Assembly (NCBI RefSeq): GCF_018446385.1
Contig: NC_055987.1
Location: 8,765,705 to 8,829,704 of the forward strand
Reading direction: 5' to 3'
Length of the DNA stretch: 64,000 nt
Origin: Zingiber officinale
Lineage: Eukaryota; Streptophyta; Magnoliopsida; Zingiberales; Zingiberaceae
Positions 1-10,830 of the stretch are shown piece after piece. Position 1 is the stretch's first letter. The number at the start of each line of letters is the position of its first letter. A program made the translations under genes and the position numbers. Below the pieces are notes generated by a model. It was not told the DNA's origin. It made no database searches and saw nothing but the letters and a program-made list of their open reading frames with translations.

Positions 1-525
1 TTTATCCCCCAACGTTCAGATCGAGTTTGACTCGATCTAGTCAAAAACCTCGTTCCGGGCGCCCCGGATAGTTCCGGGCGCCCCAGATGGTTCCGGGCGC
101 CCCGGACCCCAAAAGTCAACTCTGGTTGACTTTTTCCGTCCGGTCGCTCCGCTTCGGTTCAGCTCGTCTCGGTCCGGGTCTTCTGTTCCGGCTCCACTAG
201 CTTGGGTGATCTCGGCCATCCGGAATAGGGCTCACCCGAACCCATGTTCCGGCCTTCTCCTCGAGCAGCCTTCCTTCCCGGTTTCTTGTCCCTCGAGCGT
301 CGCGCACGCTCTTCTCGTCCACCGGTGTACTCTTCCGCGGACACTTCGTCCCTCGGACGCACCGAGCCCGTCGGCTCTCTCCCCGTGCCGTCCTTCTCGC
401 TAGCCGCGTCTTCCGCTCGACTTCCTGTGTTCCTAAGCTCCTGCACACTTAGACACAAGGGTTAAACAAACGCAGGACCTAACTTAGCTTGTTTGATCAC
501 ATCAAAACACCTTGGGGTTCTAACA
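1..525 (-). mobile_element. LTR of Copia-type element F (3' LTR, cut by window edge)
   Basis: Read on the minus strand this LTR begins TGTTAGAACCCC at 525 and runs off the left edge. It shares its first ~150 bases (a motif around TTTTGATGTGATCAA, then CTAAGTGTGCAGG) with the LTRs of elements A, E and H in this window, so it belongs to the same LTR family. Three 19-bp direct repeats containing GGGCGCCCCGG lie at about 54-110. A degraded gag lies directly upstream on the same strand, so this should be the 3' LTR of element F. Confidence 0.75.
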
Positions 526-549
526 GATTTGTGACTGACTAGGTCATAA

Positions 550-1107
550 TTGAAGCACTTCACAAAGAATTTCTTTTTTCTTATGCCTTATTTAGGTCCT
601 ATCTTGGAAGACTTGGGATTCTTCTTTCAAGTTTTGACCGTGTTTGATCACGTTGACTTTCACAGTAGCCTAAGAGAACAATTTTTTGTGGGAACTCTTG
701 TTGTCTTCCTCAATTTAAAGTTTAACAACGAGTTCTTCCACGTTCATCTCCTTTTGCATATGGTTCAAATAGTTCTTGAAATCCTTCCAACTAGGAGGCA
801 ACTTATCAATAATAGCAGCCACCTTGAAGATTTCGCTCAGCACCATGTCTTCTAAGTGAATCTCATGCATAGTCACCTGAAGCTCCTGAATTTGGCCTAT
901 CGCTATCTTGAATTCAGCTGTCTTGTAGTCCAAGAATTAATTCACAATGAATTTCTTGACCCCCACATCCTCCATCTTGTACTTATTGTCTGAGAATTCT
1001 CATAGCTCCTTGGTCATTATCTTTATGTTGTACACAACATACAGCGAGTCGGTAAGACAATTAGGGATATTGTTTTGGCATAAGAACTCAGAATGAATCC
1101 ATGTCTC
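550..1107 (-). pseudogene. Copia gag fragment of element F (downstream part)
   Basis: The minus strand encodes a Ty1/Copia Gag (UBN2-like) region. The best stretch, 715-933, carries motifs such as EIHLEDMVL, KLPPSWKDFKNYL and VEELVVKL, typical of plant Copia Gag. Several in-frame stops, for example in KEL*EFSDNKY near 1000 and around 930, show it is dead. The reading frame stops abruptly at 1107 where element A is inserted, and the upstream part resumes at 23766. No protease, reverse transcriptase or integrase remains between this gag and the LTR at 1-525, so F is truncated or was a gag-only element. Confidence 0.7.
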
Positions 1108-1988
1108 TATTAGTACCCCAAGGTAGTTTTGATGTGATCAACCAAGTTAGGTTAAGTCCTATTGTGGTTTAACCTTTGTGTCTAAGTGTGTAAGACTTAG
1201 GAGAATAGGCACAAATAGCGAGACGGACGACATGGAAGAGAGCCGACGGGCTCGGTGCATTCGAGGGACGAGGTGCCGTGGAAGAGTACGCGGGTGGACA
1301 AGAAGGAGGCGTGCGGTGTTTCCGAGGGACGAGAAGCCGAAGCGAAAGGTTGCTCGAGAATGCTGAAAAATAGGTTCGGATAAGCCCTATTCCGGATGAT
1401 CGAAATCACCCAAGTGAGTGGAACTGGAGTGGAAGACTCGGACTCAAGCGAGCGGAACCAGAGCGGAAGACTCAGACCCAAGCGAGCAGAACCGGAGCGG
1501 AAGACCCGGACCAAAAAGTCAATAGAAAGTTGACTTTACTGGTTTGGGCACCCTGATTAGCGATTTTATCCAAACACGATGTGGCGCGTTTCGTTGTGAC
1601 GGGGATAAAAATTTATCCCCCTCCAGGTGCCTGGAACACTTCCAAACGCCCCAACTAGAGCTACAAATACAACCTTGGTCACAAAAGGTCATAACAACAC
1701 TTGCAATTAATTCCTCTTTAGTTTTGTTCTGTAATTGAGTGCTTCAACTGTTGTAAAATGCTTCTTCGCCTGAAGGAGATTGTTTATTGAGCTTCGACTT
1801 TCTTGGATTAGTAATCTCCTGATTTCAAACCAAGTAACTCTTTTGTGTCTTTTCTTTTTCAGCCTCTTATTTTTTTTATGCAAGTGTTAGATAAATAAAG
1901 CTGTAAAGTTCGAAAAAGGGTGGGGGTTTTGTTTATTTTTACTATGCAGGCTATTCATCCCCTCTAGCTAGTTGCCAAGGAACCAACA
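1108..1988 (+). repeat. Left (5') LTR of element A
   Basis: The LTR begins TATTAGTACCCC, where the right copy has TGTTAGTACCC, so the terminal G is mutated to A. It ends CCAACA just before the primer-binding site. It shares long blocks with 22961-23765, for example TTTTGATGTGATCAACCAAG near the start and TTTTATGCAAGTGTTAGA near the end. The two copies differ by many substitutions and indels (881 versus 805 bp), so A is an old insertion. Confidence 0.85.
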
Positions 1989-1990
1989 AA

Positions 1991-2004
1991 TGGTATCAGA
2001 GCCC
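1991..2004 (+). other. Primer-binding site of element A (initiator Met tRNA type)
   Basis: TGGTATCAGAGCCC lies two bases after the left LTR. TGGTATCAGAGC is the standard plant Copia primer site, complementary to the 3' end of initiator methionine tRNA. Confidence 0.9.
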
Positions 2005-2075
2005 AACAGCTTAAGGAGTAAGCCGACTATCCGAAGACTTTTAAGCACCAATGGACGAAGGAGTAAGCCGACTTC

Positions 2076-2402
2076 ATGGCAAACGATAAAGTAGAGTTCT
2101 ATCTACTGAACGTCTTATCGCCACAAGAAGTCAACCGGATTAGAGTCTATGAGTCTACCAAGGAGCTTTGGGATAAATTGCTGGAACTACACGAAGGAAC
2201 CTCTATGGCAAAACTCGTAAGACAGGATCTGCTCAGAAACCAGATCAGCAACATCAAATTAAAAGAAGGAGAAACCATTGCACACCTTCACTCAAGAATA
2301 AAGGAACTCATCATCGGACTCAGAATTTCTGAGAAAAGGTAAGCAACCGAGATTCGCTAAGGTACGCGCTTAACGCATTTCCTAAGACTACTGAATGAGC
2401 AT
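2076..2402 (+). pseudogene. Copia gag of element A, part 1
   Basis: An open stretch at 2076-2342 encodes Copia-type Gag with motifs VYESTKELWDKLLELHEGT, DLLRNQISNIKLKEGE and HSRIKELI. It then passes a stop, and homology continues in another frame as RDSLRYALNAFPKTTE up to the Gypsy insertion at 2403. The frame resumes at 13319 after the Gypsy element. One conserved Trp codon is TGA at about 2394. Known family role: Gag coats the RNA genome in cytoplasmic particles. This copy is inactive. Confidence 0.75.
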
Positions 2403-3108
2403 TGATCCTGTCCGAACCAAGAGTCAGCGGACGCTGGGCACGTGGCGCTCTCTGCTGGATCCTCGAGTGCTCCGGCGAACCTGCAACAAAACTGAGCCGG
2501 GAGGGGTGCCCCGGCGACGGTCCTCCGACGCTCAAGTCAGGTAAGTAGTGGAGAAAGTGGCTGCCAAATTTGTATTATGCGTACCTTTGGCGAAGTAATA
2601 GCCTCTTTATATAGGACGGAGAAGGAACTGATGCACGCCAACCGAGGTGCGTACGTGTCAGCAACCCATACCACGGTATGCACTTGTCAGAGAGCTTACC
2701 TGACACCATGCTGCCATAGTCTGAGCATGTTCTTTGATGGGACGGCAGGACCACCCGTTGTCAGACTAGAAGTATGGCACAGCCATACGACTTGACGGCT
2801 GTCAGAAGATGTCCCCGTCTTTTACCCACCGTCTGACTGGGGTGCCCGGCCCGCCGGGCGGGCGATGAACGTCGTCCGGAAGGCCTTGATTCTTTGCGCC
2901 GTCCGGGCGGCACCTCCTTCCGCTCGGTCATTACGCACTGCTTTATTTGAGCGTCGGACCCCTGGTCCCTACCAGGGTGCCTTTTACTATCAGATTTTCT
3001 TTTCTTCTGAGTCCGGTCGGCTCGCCCTTTTCCGGCGAGCCACTGGACCCTTTGACCTCCCCTCAGCGTTGACTCCTTATGGGGTTCCGGATTTTTACCG
3101 CCGGATCA
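2403..3108 (-). repeat. 3' LTR of Gypsy element G
   Basis: It aligns base for base with 12644-13318 over most of its length. The inverted ends are TGATCCTGTCC and GCCGGATCA. A patch around 2436-2515 differs from the other LTR by about 31 bp. A TATA box on the minus strand (plus-strand CTTTATATA, 2605-2613) matches the LTR promoter. Confidence 0.92.
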
Positions 3109-3121
3109 CTTGCCTTCCTCT
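3109..3121 (-). other. Polypurine tract of Gypsy element G
   Basis: On the minus strand AGAGGAAGGCAAG directly abuts the 3' LTR, as expected for the plus-strand primer of an LTR retrotransposon. Confidence 0.75.
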
Positions 3122-3764
3122 CGAGTCTAGTCGAAGGAGGCAAAGTCCGACTGACTGGACTGCCGATCTGTCAAACAATGATCATTGCCTTAGGCCGCTC
3201 GGCCAGGCATAAAGATGCTCATCCGTGCGGCGATATCTGTCTGTCCGGCGATACTTTGTCCATGCCTTGTATTTTCTGGGAATCGATGTCCGTTGTTCTC
3301 CCACACTACCCCTCACGTGCTCTGCGCACGGTAAGGGGAGCTCATTAAATGCGGCTAGTAACCAGCTGACACGTGGCGACCGTGCATTTGTCAGAGTATG
3401 GCGGTTACGTCACTTCCGATGGGACAGCCGCCGTTTGAAATGGACGATCTGATGACAACCTCGATATCGACGACCTGGATCGGACGGTGGAGATCGTTTC
3501 CGGGCGGCGATATAAGACCCTTGACTTCGTTTCCGCCGCATTTCGTCTTCTTCGTTTCCAAACTTCTGTCATTCCCCCTCTCGCCGGCGACTTTGTTCTC
3601 AGACTTTCCGACGATCACACGGCTTCTTCCGGTCATCTTCCTCGCCTGTAAGAGCCTTTTTCTCGCTTCAGACGCATTCTTCTTTCTGTTAATCATCCTT
3701 TTCAGCCGGTTTTCTTCCATTGCTTGAACCATCCTCTTCTATCCCGCATTCTGGCCTTTCGATC
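3109..3764 (+). other. Leader region of the antisense ORF of element G
   Basis: This 650-bp stretch lies between the purine tract and the first ATG of the antisense ORF. It has no convincing ORF. A TATA-like TATAAGA at 3511-3517 lies 250 bp upstream of the ATG and could drive an antisense transcript; that is inference only. Confidence 0.4.
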
Positions 3765-5916
3765 ATGACCAGTACCTCGCAGTCAACCGGCGGTGCTCCG
3801 GGTCTTTGGTACTCGAGCATGGAAAGTCGGTTCGACGAGGAAGACGCCATGCGCCTCACTCGAGTATATGACCTACCGACCGACCACGAAATAGTGTTAG
3901 CCACGCCTTCCGATTGGCCTAACGATCCTCCGCCCGGCACTGTTGTCTTCTTCCGGGATCAATTCCTGGCCGGACTACGTTTTCCTCCTCACAAGTTTTT
4001 CTTAGAAGTTTGCAACTATTTCCGCATTCCGCTCGGCCAAGTAGTTCCTAATTCTATTAGGTTGCTGAGCGGAGTGGTAGTTTTGTTCAAACTGAACGGC
4101 ATTCCCTTAACCCCAAAAATCTTCCACTACTTCTACTATCCCAAGCAAGCCGAGTGGGGCACCTTTGTTTTCCAATCTAGGATAGGCTTCGTCCTTTTCG
4201 ATAATATGTCGAGCTCCAACAAACACTGAAAGGAGTATTTTTTCTATATACGCTTTCCCGAGCGGCCCACTTTCCGCACCAAGTGGCAGACGGCTATGCC
4301 TGCGCAACCGGAGCTTGGCAAGTTTAGGGGTGACGCAGACTATCTCCATGCAGCCGAACAGCTAGTCGGTCAGTGCTACCACATTGACAAGATGCTTCTC
4401 CCAGGAGTAATGCATATATTCGGCTTGTCTTCTACACCAGCCGATCTGCCTTGTAGCATGAGTAAGCTTCCCTATCTTCCCCTTTATTTTGTTCTAACTG
4501 ATTTATTCTCTGCTTCTGCAGCTGAGGTCATGTGGCGGGCCAGAGCCACCGAGAAGCTCAAACTGAAGGCCGCTCGGATTGAGGCGGTGACGAGCCAGGA
4601 GGCCGCCGAACGGGGCATTGCTCCGGCTGATCCGGCCGGCGAAGAAGGTGAGGGGACGCCAACGGTCCCAGAAGCCCCGGACGCCCCTGCCCCTCCTGAT
4701 GAGGCCACGGGCAATATAGAACCTGCGAGTGAAGCTGAAGTGGAGGGCCGTTCGGCCGATGATGTGCCGCTGCGCACTCAGAAACGCCGGCGACCGGAAT
4801 CCGCACCTGCCTCTACACTTGATGAGTCACAACCTGAGCGGGGTGCAGATGCGCCGGTGCTGTCCGGAACAGTTTCTCTCGAGAGTACCCCGACCCCTCA
4901 GGATTCTCCGAGGGCCAGCTTGGAAGTGCCGCCGTCCAGCCCTTCGAGGACTCGACGACGTCTCAAGCGTTTAGGCGAGCTACCCACCTCTTCTGCTGGC
5001 GGGCCATCTCAGAGCGGGCCGAGCGGCCAGAATTTACTTAAAACCGTTCTGCGCCTCCCTTCAGAGGCGTACATGGCTGCCGCCGATCGGCCGGTGTTTC
5101 CTGAGCAGATGATCACCCTGACGGGCCCTCTCGCACAAGCTTGGATAGATGCTCGGAGTCGGATAGCTAAGTTGACTCCCGGGCAGCTCGGCGACAGCAA
5201 CCTTCAATCAGCCACCGGGGTATAGCCCTTCCCCCTCTTCTCTCTCTTATTTGAAGTTTTTACCCTGTTCGTGTTTGCTAGCAGAACTGGGTGGAGCAGA
5301 TCACCATTAGCAATCGGTTGGCCGAGCTGGAGGAGGAACTGAAGAAACAAAAAACAGCGGGGGACGCCAGGCAGTCGGAGAAGGCCAAGAAATCGCTAGA
5401 AGCCGAACGGAAACGAGCCTCTGATCTGGCGAGCAAGGTCGTTCGGCTTGAAACAATGATTAAGCAGCGAGACAAGGAGATCCAGACGGCGATCACTCGG
5501 AAGCAACAAGCCATTAACGATATGGACCACATGAAGGTGGAGATCCGGGGGCTGGAGCAACGCATCAAGGACCTGGATGCTCTGCTGGCCACCGAAAAAG
5601 AGAGCCGCTCCAAAGATTCGATGGAGACTTGAAGGATCTCCAAGCTGCTAGCGACGCTGCCCATGCCGCGCTCAAGGAGTATCAAGAGGGGGAGTCGGCC
5701 CGCTCGGACGAAGTGAGGAAGGCGTTCCTCCGCTCGGAAGGCTTCGGAGAGAAGTTTACCGACAAGATATCCCTCACGTTCGAGGAGGCCATCAAGGCGG
5801 CGGTGGGCTATCTGAAGACCAAAGGTCACCTGTCTACCGAGCTGACTATCCCCCCCGAGGATCTGGCGAGCGTGATGGACGCCATCCCCGACGCTCTTTT
5901 TGATTTCGATGTGTGA
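3765..5916 (+). pseudogene. Antisense ORF of Tat-type Gypsy element (putative gypsy-type transposon domain, PF04195-like)
   Basis: The ORF runs opposite to gag-pol. The N-terminal third carries motifs such as VFFRDQFLAGLRFP, YFRIPLGQVVPNSIRLL and IPLTPKIFHYFY, characteristic of the plant 'putative gypsy type transposon' family. The middle is Pro/Ser-rich, and the C-terminal part is a long coiled coil (about 5290-5600) ending VMDAIPDALFDFDV. I read three exons: 3765-4461, 4522-5219 and 5285-5916. The first intron is 60 bp and also open; the second has GTATAG...GCTAGCAG. Two lesions break it: TGA at 4227-4229 and a missing base near 5628 that shifts frame. The function of these extra ORFs is unknown. 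The ATG at 3765 is preferred because it is the first in frame. Confidence 0.75.
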
Positions 5917-6058
5917 GGAGCGTTTCTGTAAACTTTTTTGAATTCCCGCCGTTCGGCCCCGCTTATCTATGTAATGACTTTTTTGGCTTGCATATTAGAT
6001 AATCTTCTGCTCCTTTCTATTTTAGCAAGAAATTTTTCCCTCGTCCCAACATTAAGTG
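5917..6058. other. Spacer between antisense ORF and tandem array in element G
   Basis: A short AT-richer stretch following the TGA of the antisense ORF. It probably contains that transcript's 3' end. No gene is seen. Confidence 0.4.
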
Positions 6059-7325
6059 TCTCTCGATATTTATCGTCGGAGTTCGACGGCGCGGATATTT
6101 ATAGCCGGTCGGCGCGGCTCTCGATTTTTAACGACGGGGCTCGTCGGTTCGTCCGCTCGGATTATTTATAGACGCCGGCTCGTCTCTCGATATTTATCGT
6201 CGGAGCTCGACGGCGCGGATATTTATAGCCGGTCGGCGCGGCTCTCGATTTTTAACGACGGGGCTCGTCGGTTCGTCCGCTCGGATTATTTATAGACGCC
6301 GGCTCGTCTCTCGATATTTATCGTCGGAGCTCGACGGCGCGGATATTTATAGCCGATCGGCGCGGCTCTACGGTTTAACGTCTGGGCTAGACGGCGCGGA
6401 TATTTATAGCCGATCGGCGCGGCTCTCGATTTTTAACGACGGGGCTCGTCGGTTCGTCCGCTCGGCTTATTTATAGCCGCCGGCTCGTCTCTCGATATTT
6501 ATCGTCGGAGCTCGACGGCGCGGATATTTATAGCCGGTCGGCGCGGCTCTCGATTTTTAACGACGGGGCTCGTCGGTTCGTCCGCTCGGATTCTTTATAG
6601 ACGCCGTCTCTCGATATTTATCGTCGGAGCTCGACGGATATTTATAGCCGATCGGCGCGGCTCTGATCTTGGAGCTCGTCGGAGCGGATATTTATAGCCG
6701 ATCGGCGCTCTCGATTTTTAACGACGGGCTCGTCGGTTCGTCCGCTCGGCTTATTTAGACGCCGGCTCGTCTCGATATTTATCGTCGGAGCTCGAGGCGG
6801 ATATTTATAGCCGGTCGGCTCTCGATTTTAATGACGGGGCTCGTCGGTTCGTCCGTCGGATTATTTAGACGCCGGCTCGTCTCGATATTTATCGTCGGAG
6901 CTCGGCGCGGATATTTATAGCCGATCGGCGGCTCTCTTTTAACGTCTGGGCTAGACGGTGCGGATATTTATAGCCGATCGGTGCGTCTCGATTTTTAACG
7001 ACGGGCTCGTCGGTTCGTCCGCTCGGATTATTTATAGACGCCGGCTCGTCTCTCGATATTTATCGTCGGAGCTCGACGGCGCGGATATTTATAACCGATC
7101 GGCGCGGCTCTACGGTTTAACGTCTGGGCTAGACGGCGTGGATATTTATAGCCGATCGGCGCGGCTCTCGATTTTTAACGACGGGGCTCGTTGGTTCGTC
7201 CGCTCGGATTATTTATAGACGCCGGCTCGTCTCTCGATATTTATCGTCGGAGCTCGACGGCGCGGATATTTATAGCCGGTCGGCGCGGCTCTCGATTTTT
7301 AACGACGGGGCTCGTCGGTTTCCAA
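6059..7325. repeat. Tandem array, ~124-bp unit, in the 3' spacer of Gypsy element G
   Basis: The motif TCTCGATATT recurs at 6061, 6185, 6309, 6490, 6609, 6770, 6890, 7051 and 7232. The first spacings are exactly 124 bp; later ones vary with deletions and ~57-bp half-unit insertions. Each unit is itself two related ~60-bp halves, each with a GGATATTTATA-like or GGATTATTTATA box. Long ORF-like translations here are by-products of repetition. Tandem repeats in the pol-to-LTR region are typical of Tat-lineage elements and can seed satellite DNA. Confidence 0.9.
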
Positions 7326-7340
7326 GTGAGACTACACACC

Positions 7341-7560
7341 CGGCCGAACGGCTCGGGCCTTCGTCGTCGAGCGCTTGGCTCGGAAAACCATATACCCGGC
7401 CGACCGGCTCGGGCCTTCACATCGAGCGCTTGGCTCGTATATAATCCTCCCCGAGGTAGTCTCGGCTAAAATGTACCTGGCCGAGCGGCTCAGGCCTTCA
7501 GGTTCGAGCCCCTGGCTCGGATATAAACCTCCCGGCCGATCGGCTAGGGGGCCTTCGGGT
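7341..7560. repeat. Second short tandem array in element G (~55-80 bp units)
   Basis: Four imperfect units start with GGCCGANCGGCTNGGG at about 7341, 7397, 7478 and 7532. Each is followed by a GGCCTTC box and a GAGC...TGGCTCG box. It is unrelated in sequence to the 124-bp array next to it. Confidence 0.75.
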
Positions 7561-7665
7561 TACGATGATAATGCCTTATATTCGCTCTTTTGACTTTTCA
7601 TCTCTGCATTTCAAGTATTTAGTCGAAAAATGAAATACACAGGGTGATTTACAGTGATACACCTT

Positions 7666-8403
7666 TCACCCCGCCCGGTAAGGCTGGAGGTGGTTCGCGC
7701 TCCACGGCCTATCTAGCTGCCGTTCGTCCTCGTCCTCCAGATAATACGCGCCCGAGCGGAGCTTTTCGATGATTTTGAAAGGGTCTGCCCATGGAGCTTC
7801 AAGCTTGACGACGTCGCCGACCGGCTTGACTTTCTTCCAGACAAGATGGAACGATCCGGGAATTACGCGCCGGTTGTAGTTTTGCTTCATCCGCTGACGG
7901 TATGCCATCAGCCGAACGGACGCCTTTGCCCTCTCCTCTTCTACCAAGTCCAGCTCCATGTTTCTTCGTTCGGCGTTGTCATCATCATAGCTCCGGATCT
8001 GACTCAACGCCGACTTCGACCGGTATGACAACCTCACCGCCATATACCAAATGGAACGGTGTGACTCCGGTCCCTTCTTTTGGCGTCGTTCGGATGGCCC
8101 ACAAGACGCTCGGCACTTCATCCGGCCAACTTCCTCCCAAATGGTCGAGCCGAGCGCGCAGAATTTGGGCGACTTCAGCTTGACCGTTGCTCGAGGATAG
8201 GCCACGGACGTGAAGTGTTGCTCAATGCCGTAGCTTTTGCACCAATCCTCTAACATCTTCCTGTGAACTGCCGCCCGTTGTCGGACACTAGTCGGCGAGG
8301 GATGCCGAACCGACAAATGATGTGTTGCCGGATGAATTTTTAACCATGTGATCTTTGCCAGCGGCTCGGCCTCCACCCACTTGGAGAAATAGTCTACCGC
8401 CAC
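7666..8403 (-). pseudogene. Integrase core and C-terminal region of Gypsy element G
   Basis: The minus strand starts with AVDYFSKWVEAEPLAKIT, the beginning of the Gypsy integrase catalytic core. It ends with LVWKKVKPVGDVVKLEAPW, SGAYYLEDEDERQLDRPW and SANHLQPY, the conserved C-terminal region. The middle is out of register: the segments after KIT and around SVAYPRATVKLKS do not match the family and lack recognisable second and third acidic residues of the DDE triad. The enzyme would insert element cDNA into chromosomal DNA, but this copy should be dead. Confidence 0.8.
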
Positions 8404-8493
8404 TAGTGAAAATTTCCTCTGCCGGTCGCCATCGGAAATGGACCCACAATATCCATTCCCATTGATCGAACGGACATGAGATGGTTGATGCCT

Positions 8494-8797
8494 TCATCTC
8501 CTCCGCCGGTTGGTGGGAGAAGTTATGATACTTCGGCATGAAAGACATGTAGATACCGTCCGAGCGGCATCTGTTTGTAAAGTTGGCCAAAAGTATCCGG
8601 CCAAGAGGATCTTCTTGGCCAATGAGCGTCCTCCCCGGATGACCCCGCATGATCCTTGATGTACTTCTGGAGGATAAGTTGAGTCCTCCGAGCTTACACA
8701 TTTCAAAAGGAGCGCGAGAAAGCTTTCTTGTAAAGCCGATCTCCGATGAGTGTAAACCGACCGGCTCTTCTTCCGAGGAGCCGGGCTGCATATTCAT
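8494..8797 (-). pseudogene. Integrase zinc-finger (H2C2) region of Gypsy element G
   Basis: A minus-strand frame at 8494-8706 contains VHQGSCGVIRGGRSLAKKI and GYFWPTLQTDAA...CLSCR, the HHCC zinc-binding N-terminus of Gypsy integrase. The expected second His of the motif is not clear and the frame is broken on both sides. Homology upstream to 8797 (EEPVGLHSSEIGF) is in another frame. Confidence 0.65.
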
Positions 8798-9106
8798 CGG
8801 ATGGTGTGGTGCCCGAACGGAGGAATTCTATAATAGGTGTCCTCCATCACTTGGGAACGCGAGGCCTTGCATCCGATCGACATGCGCCACCAGCAGCGTT
8901 TTCAATTGGTTGCTGAATGGCGACCGGCGTTATTGAGCTCATGAGTTTGGCTAACTCATCGGCCGCTCCGCGTGGGATTTTCTGAATAAGCACCTCTCGG
9001 AAAGTAGCTTTAAGTTTTCAAAGGCCTCAGTAGAGTTTGAGCCGAACACGCTTGATTTCAAAGGTGCCGGAAAGTTCTTGGCGCCAACCGTGAATCGAAT
9101 AGAGTG

Positions 9107-9535
9107 TCACCCGACCGCCTCCCACATGCCGGGCAATCCGGCTATGAGGGCCTCATACTCTGCTTCATTGTTAGTAGCTTTGTAATCTAGCCGGACGGAT
9201 AGGTGCATCTTTTCTTCCTGAGGTGAGAGTAGTAATATTCCGATCCCACTTCCGAGCCGAGTGGAGGATCCATCCACATATACTCTCCACATAGCTTCCG
9301 GCTCTGGCCTTTGCACTTCGGTCACAAAATCAGCCAAGGATTGGGCTTTGATCGCCGAGCGGGGCTGATATTGGATGTCAAATTCACTTAGTTCTGTTGT
9401 CCACTTGATGAGTCGTCCGGACGCTTCTGGATTCAACAATACTCTTCCGAGTGGACTATTCGTCCGGACAATGATGGTGTGAGCCAAGAAATACGATCGA
9501 AGGCGCCGAGCGGCTAGAACCAAAGCAAAGGCCAA
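9107..9535 (-). pseudogene. RNase H region of Gypsy element G (includes archaeal-type second RNase H)
   Basis: The first part matches the end of the RT-linked RNase H: VRTNSPLGRVLLNPEASGR and KWTTELSEFDIQYQPR. It is followed by a fresh RNase H start, VYVDGSSTRLGSGIGILL, and NNEAEYEALIAGL. The pair of acidic residues in VDGSS and NEAEYEAL fit the archaeal-like RNase H fold. Having both is typical of Tat elements. The frame ends soon after, so the domain is incomplete. Confidence 0.78.
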
Positions 9536-9893
9536 CTTCTCGAGCCCAATGTAACGAGATTCAGATCTTTTAAAATGTGGCTTAGAAAATACACCGTTGT
9601 TCTTCGCCGCTCCTCACAAGTGCTGAGCCTACAGATGCTTAGTTGACGACAGATACATATAAAGTGACTCACCCCCGACCGGCTTGGCTAACACTGGTAG
9701 AGAATTAAGATATGTCTTCAACTCTTCAAATGCTCGGTCACATTCTTCATCCCACTGGAACTTAGTGGCCTTCGCGCAGATCCTCAAGAATGGCGAGTCT
9801 CCGGGCGGTTCGGAGATGAATCGATAAAGCGATTATCCGAAACCGGCAACCTTTGCACTTCTCTTGTATTTCTTGGGGCGGCATGTCTTGCTT

Positions 9894-10474
9894 TTACTTT
9901 CTTGGATTTGCTTCGATTCCCGCTCGGTCACTATGTATCCCAAGAAACGCCTCCTTTGGCTCGAACAGACACTTTTGGGGATTTAGCTTGACTCCATATT
10001 TACGGTGCTCGGAAGGTTTCTTCCATATCCTTGAAAAGATCGGCCGCTTCGGACGGATTTGATAAGAATGTCGCCCACATAAACTTCCAGATTTCGCCCG
10101 ATCCGCTCCTTGAACACCTTGTTCATCAAGCGTTGATAGGTGGCCCCATTCTTCAATCCGAACGGCATCACATTGTAACAATATGTGCCGTCGGCCGTTA
10201 TGAAGCTTACTTTTTCTTGATCTTCCCAAGGCACTTGATGATATCCTTGGTAGGCGTCAAGCATGCAATTAATTCGCAGCCGGCCACAAACTGATCTATC
10301 CGGGAGAGGATAAAAATCCTTGGGGCATGCCTTGTTTAAATCTCGAAAGTCGATGCACACTCTCCACTTCGGCTTGGAGACCAAGACTACGTTGGCCGGC
10401 CAGCGGAACCGCACCTCGCGTATGTGGCGGCCTTGAAGTTTTTCCACCTCCGAATAATGGCATTCGCTCGCCAA
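9894..10474 (-). pseudogene. Reverse transcriptase core of Gypsy element G, catalytic motif mutated
   Basis: Motifs WRVCIDFRDLNKACPKDFYPLP, DAYQGYHQ, FITADGTYCYNVMPFGLKNG and ATYQRLMN identify a Gypsy RT. The usual YVDD box reads YVGD (plus-strand position about 10070), so one catalytic aspartate is lost. Frame changes occur near 10229 and 10000. It would copy element RNA to cDNA; this copy cannot. Confidence 0.85.
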
Positions 10475-10830
10475 GTCCCTTTCTCTGCTTCATCGCCGAG
10501 TCCGGTGGACATGCAATTCTATGCCGCGCTAGGCTCGACGAAATTCCGGGTAACTCATGTGTCGACCAAACGAAGACATCATGATTTCGTTGGAGACATT
10601 GAATCGGCTTCTCCTGCTTCTTCCCCGGATCGGAGGCGATAAAGTCGTGGCCTCCGATCGGGTCGGATGGATCTGGACTTCCTCCTTTTCATCATAAATT
10701 AAAGCGGGAGGCTTTTATGACGTGTACCTCAATTCGGGCGCCTACAAGCTTTCGCTCGGATCATCTCTATATAGCACCGACGACTAGCTGATCTCCCCGC
10801 ACTTCTCCTACTTTGTCCTCCACGGGAACT

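Noticed and set aside
3391-3732. Minus-strand ORF of 113 codons
   Set aside because: It overlaps the leader of the antisense ORF in a GC-rich stretch and has no recognisable motif.
6059-7325. CRISPR-like array (also 15090-15365)
   Set aside because: Units are direct tandem copies without unique spacers, within retrotransposons of a plant genome.
5938-7469. Repetitive ORFs through the 124-bp array
   Set aside because: The repeat has no stop in that frame; no conserved protein, and deletions shift the frame at random.
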